Shown here: in pieces, positions 61,837 to 64,000 of the stretch
Numbering within the stretch: position 1 is the first letter of the stretch
Layout: the number at the start of each line of letters is the position of its first letter
Assembly: GCF_900098745.1 (NCBI RefSeq)
Contig: NZ_FQTT01000011.1
Coordinates: forward strand, 317,281-381,280
Direction: 5' to 3'
From: Actinomyces glycerinitolerans
GTDB lineage: Bacteria; Actinomycetota; Actinomycetes; Actinomycetales; Actinomycetaceae
Length of the DNA stretch: 64,000 nt
The notes under the pieces: model-generated
Told to the model about the DNA's origin: nothing
Databases searched by the model: none
The model's input: the letters and a program-made list of their open reading frames with translations, nothing else
Position numbers and translations under genes: made by a program

Positions 61837-62484
61837 ATGCTCGAAACGCGTCGTGTCCGCCCCGGCCGCCTGGTGGTGGCCGCCGCCATAGTGGACCAAC
61901 TGCCGCCCTGGGGCCGGACGGCGGCCGGGCCATCAACCGCTCCGCCCGCGCCGCACACCACCGCTCCGGCTTTCTCCACCGCGCACGCCGCGCCGCCGAG
62001 GCTGCTGTGCACGGCGCGGTCTTACCCGGCCGAGCACGTCGGCCAGTACGAGTTCCCCGGCGGAAAGGTGGAACCCGGCGAGACCCCGACGGCCGCGCTG
62101 ATGCGCGAGCTCGCCGAGGAGCTCAACCTTGAGGTGCGGCTGGGCGCCGAGGTTCTCCCCTCCCCCGACCTGGCGGTGCCGCCGCCAACCCGGGCCTCCC
62201 GACGGGGTGATGCCGCGGCCACCTCCGCAGGCATACAGGTCTCCGACGCGCAGCCGGATGGCACCGTTTTCCCGGGTGACGACAGCCCGGCCTGGCCGGC
62301 AATGCACGGCTACCGCATGCGCGTGTGGCTCGCCGAGCCCATCGGGACGCCGGCCCACCTCGGCGAGGCGCACGCCGCGCTGAGTTGGGTACCGCTGGAT
62401 AAGGTCGCCACCCTGCCCTGGCTGCCCGCCGACCAGCCGATCCTGAAGGCGATCCTCCACCTGCTTATGCGCCCCCGGGTGTAG
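61837..62484 (+). CDS. Nudix hydrolase (MutT-like)
   Basis: 215 aa. Nudix box GKVEPGETPTAALMRELAEEL is complete, with EFPG before it. The family hydrolyses nucleoside diphosphates linked to X, often 8-oxo-dGTP. Two inserts make it longer than the ~130 aa of MutT: an Ala/Pro/Thr-rich one after residue 18 and one of ~35 residues after the box (PPPTRASRRGDAAATSAG). YRMRVWLAEPIG and HLGEAHAALSWVPLDKV are typical C-terminal MutT elements. A leaderless start is likely. Confidence 0.93.
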   Translation: MLETRRVRPGRLVVAAAIVDQLPPWGRTAAGPSTAPPAPHTTAPAFSTAHAAPPRLLCTARSYPAEHVGQYEFPGGKVEPGETPTAALMRELAEELNLEVRLGAEVLPSPDLAVPPPTRASRRGDAAATSAGIQVSDAQPDGTVFPGDDSPAWPAMHGYRMRVWLAEPIGTPAHLGEAHAALSWVPLDKVATLPWLPADQPILKAILHLLMRPRV

Positions 62485-62651
62485 CGAAGAGTTCGAGGCT
62501 AACGGCGACCCGGTGTAGCGCCGGCGCAACCGACCGAACTGCTCAACGACGACGAGCACTACTCGCCTCTGGCCACAACCCAGCGGTGGGAAAAAGACGG
62601 GACGACATACGCCCACAAGACCCTCTACGCTGTAAGCACGTAGAAAACTCC

Positions 62652-62686
62652 GAGGCCCGGACAGCCTAACCGGCTCTCCGGGCCTC
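62652..62686. terminator. Terminator downstream of the Nudix gene
   Basis: 15-bp stem with one mismatch, GAGGCCCGGACAGCC / GGCTCTCCGGGCCTC, loop TAACC, followed by GCTAAATCC. It lies 168 bp after the Nudix stop; the intervening sequence (62485-62651) shows no gene. Confidence 0.7.
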
Positions 62687-62846
62687 GCTAAATCCAAGAT
62701 CTACACCACCGTCCCCAATCAGCGCCTAGGGAGGCAATGACGCCGCCACACCATCTCGCACCCCTGTTGTGCCGCACGGCGCAATCAATAAACACAGCAG
62801 CACCGCTTGAACAGCGGCAACGCCTAGAGTCACCCTGAAGAACGCT

Positions 62847-62889
62847 GCTGCGAACCGCTTCACCGTATCCCCGCGAAGCGGTTCGCAGC
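62847..62889 (-). terminator. Terminator of the lipoprotein gene
   Basis: 15-bp perfect stem GCTGCGAACCGCTTC / GAAGCGGTTCGCAGC with a 13-nt loop, one base beyond the stop codon. 62687-62846 holds nothing recognisable. Confidence 0.75.
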
Positions 62890-62890
62890 C

Positions 62891-63343
62891 TCACCCCAGT
62901 GCATCAAGGTAGTCCTGCCTCACATCCTCAGGCATCTCATCTTGAAACCACACCACATATCTGCCCAACACATGTGGAACGATAATATTGGGCGGGTTCA
63001 CAGACGAGAAACCCTCTAAGTAATCGCCGCGTTCCTTGGCATGCTCTTCGGCATCGAACTCCTCGATTCCTACGCGACACCTATCCTCATCATCCAGATC
63101 ATTGAAGCATTCATATTGGGAGTCATATACAACCACAATCGACCGCACCCCTTCCTGCATCAAAGGTTGGTACATCAAATAATCATGATCACCCTCCGAC
63201 TGGACTATTGCGGTCTTTGCCGACGGCACTCGCCTCTGAACATTCTTAGCGATTTCCTCCGCGTCGCCAGACAGGTCAGGCCCGGAACAGCCCGCAAGTA
63301 TCGCCGCCACCAAAAGCAGAACCGCCGCCCATGAAGCCCTCAT
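62891..63343 (-). CDS. Lipoprotein, unknown function
   Basis: 150 aa; the start ATG 63343 follows GGGAGAG. Signal peptide AAVLLLVAAILAGC with lipobox LAGC (Cys 19). The mature part is acidic with one Cys pair (YECFNDLDDEDRCRVG), aromatic strands (SIVVVYDSQY, RYVVWFQDE) and no known domain. Lower GC than its neighbours (for example near 63000-63260), which hints at acquisition. No partner gene nearby. Confidence 0.78.
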   Translation of the reverse strand: MRASWAAVLLLVAAILAGCSGPDLSGDAEEIAKNVQRRVPSAKTAIVQSEGDHDYLMYQPLMQEGVRSIVVVYDSQYECFNDLDDEDRCRVGIEEFDAEEHAKERGDYLEGFSSVNPPNIIVPHVLGRYVVWFQDEMPEDVRQDYLDALG

Positions 63344-63681
63344 GGTCTCTCCCACCGCTACAAACGCCGGCCACAGGAACCACATGAAGTTTACCCGATT
63401 CTTCGTGTTTGTGGGGGTGGTGGTTCGGGCCCGCGGGTTGTTGTGGGAGGTCGTTTTCGGGCTGACGAGGACGTTCTCGCCGGACACAGGACGTCCTCGG
63501 GCAGACGAGGACGTTTTGGCCGCTCAGAGGTCGTTTTCGGGCGTATGAGGTCGTTTTCGGGCGGATCAGGACGTAGTCGCGGGGCGGCGACGGGGTGTAC
63601 GGTTCGTGTGTTCCAGTGACGGTTCGTCACCTAGCAGCAACGGTTCGGCATGAACTACGACGGTTCGTACACCTACCCCAC
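63344..63681. repeat. Repeat-rich intergenic region before the IS element
   Basis: Several GAGGTCGTTTTCGGGC / GAGGACGTTTT units (63447, 63507, 63527, 63547) followed by ACGGTTCG units (63598-63670), the latter also seen at 42490-42700. No convincing gene. Confidence 0.6.
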
Positions 63682-64000
63682 TGTGTTGTCTCATGACTTC
63701 TGGGACTGTTGGATCTCATGACATCTGGGAGTGTCAGAAGTAGTGAGATTCTGGGGCGGTGTGGGTGGGGTTGGGTTGGGGGATGGGTTATGCAGTTTCG
63801 CCGTTCAAGCGTCAGCGCATCATTGAGTTCGACTCGCGGGTTGCGGGTGTGAGCGTGGAGGAGTTCTGCCGGCAGGTGGGGGTTTCGAAGTCCTCGTTCT
63901 ACCGGATCCGTAAGCGGGCCGAGCAGGAGGGACCGGGGGCGGCGCTAGTCGCCCATTCCAGGGCGCCGCTGCACCCGGCGCGCCGTTGGGATGAGCAGGT
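63682..64000 (+). mobile_element. IS481-like insertion sequence, left end only
   Basis: Begins near TGTGTTGTCTCATGACTTCT, a terminal-repeat pattern I associate with IS481-type elements. The block TCTCATGAC(T/A)TCTGGGA(C/G)TGT is repeated in tandem at 63689-63709 and 63714-63734. A transposase frame starts at 63783 and runs off the window; the right end is not visible. Confidence 0.65.
63783..64000 (+). CDS. Transposase, IS481-like, N-terminal part
   Basis: ATG 63783 (MGYAVSPFKRQRIIEFD). The visible 72 codons are a helix-turn-helix of the transposase type: VSVEEFCRQVGVSKSSFYRIRKRAEQEG, then HSRAPLHPARRW, the usual linker before a DDE integrase core. The core lies beyond the end of the window. 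Family assignment depends on this HTH-linker pattern. Confidence 0.75.
   Translation, partial: MGYAVSPFKRQRIIEFDSRVAGVSVEEFCRQVGVSKSSFYRIRKRAEQEGPGAALVAHSRAPLHPARRWDEQ

Overview
The window is high-GC DNA from an actinobacterium. The best fit is Actinomycetaceae, probably Actinomyces. The reasons are very high GC coding DNA, GTP-dependent PEP carboxykinase, a stand-alone PurS, an AztD zinc chaperone, many leaderless promoters (TANNNT 6-7 nt before the start codon), LppM-like secreted proteins with PGQ-rich tails and an IS481-like element. Genus is an inference; no rRNA is present.

Layout. 1-2993: peptide-type ABC importer (binding protein, permease, start of a second permease) behind a promoter with a palindromic operator. 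3168-8021: purine genes purS-purQ, purC and purD, with two coupled membrane proteins after purC. 8088-13149: uncharacterised proteins, including a tandem pair of ~500 aa paralogues. 13146-16979: nicotinamidase, a DUF559-type nuclease-like protein and pckG. 17126-20175: three LppM-like surface proteins, each with a leaderless promoter. 20191-24989: purA, a secreted alpha/beta hydrolase and a Zur-controlled zinc chaperone aztD. 24982-28875: CUT1-type sugar ABC importer with a DUF624 protein. 29204-29835: a VapBC-like toxin-antitoxin pair.

29910-39015 is the accessory region of most interest. On the minus strand it carries a complete-looking bacteriocin-type locus: a small membrane protein, a short secreted Cys-containing peptide, a histidine kinase, a LuxR-type response regulator, a two-Cys Gly/Ala-rich closticin-like precursor, a second copy of the small membrane protein (putative immunity), and an ABC ATPase with two membrane proteins. 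The same 11-bp motif lies upstream of the peptide gene and of the precursor gene. Copies of a 61-bp palindromic element bracket the locus. A multi-TM protein gene sits outside it, intact on the left and nonsense-disrupted on the right, next to these elements.

39282-42395: fba, hsp20, an rRNA/tRNA methyltransferase and pyrE. 42980-49931: one minus-strand operon, nrfH-nrfA-TPR-ccdA-resB-ccsB-tlpA, which couples a membrane nitrite-ammonifying cytochrome c reductase to its own System II cytochrome c maturation machinery. 50068-55190: SDR, xthA, two inverted-repeat elements, a beta-lactamase-fold serine hydrolase, a nitroreductase and a DnaQ-type exonuclease. 55470-63343: GH2 beta-galactosidase, dcd, a TM2 protein, tRNA-Gly(CCC), an M50B-like membrane protein, a Nudix hydrolase and a lipoprotein. 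From 63682 the window runs into an IS481-like element that continues beyond the end.

All calls come from reading the sequence; no database search was run. Starts were moved downstream of the longest possible frame where an RBS or a leaderless -10 box supports it.
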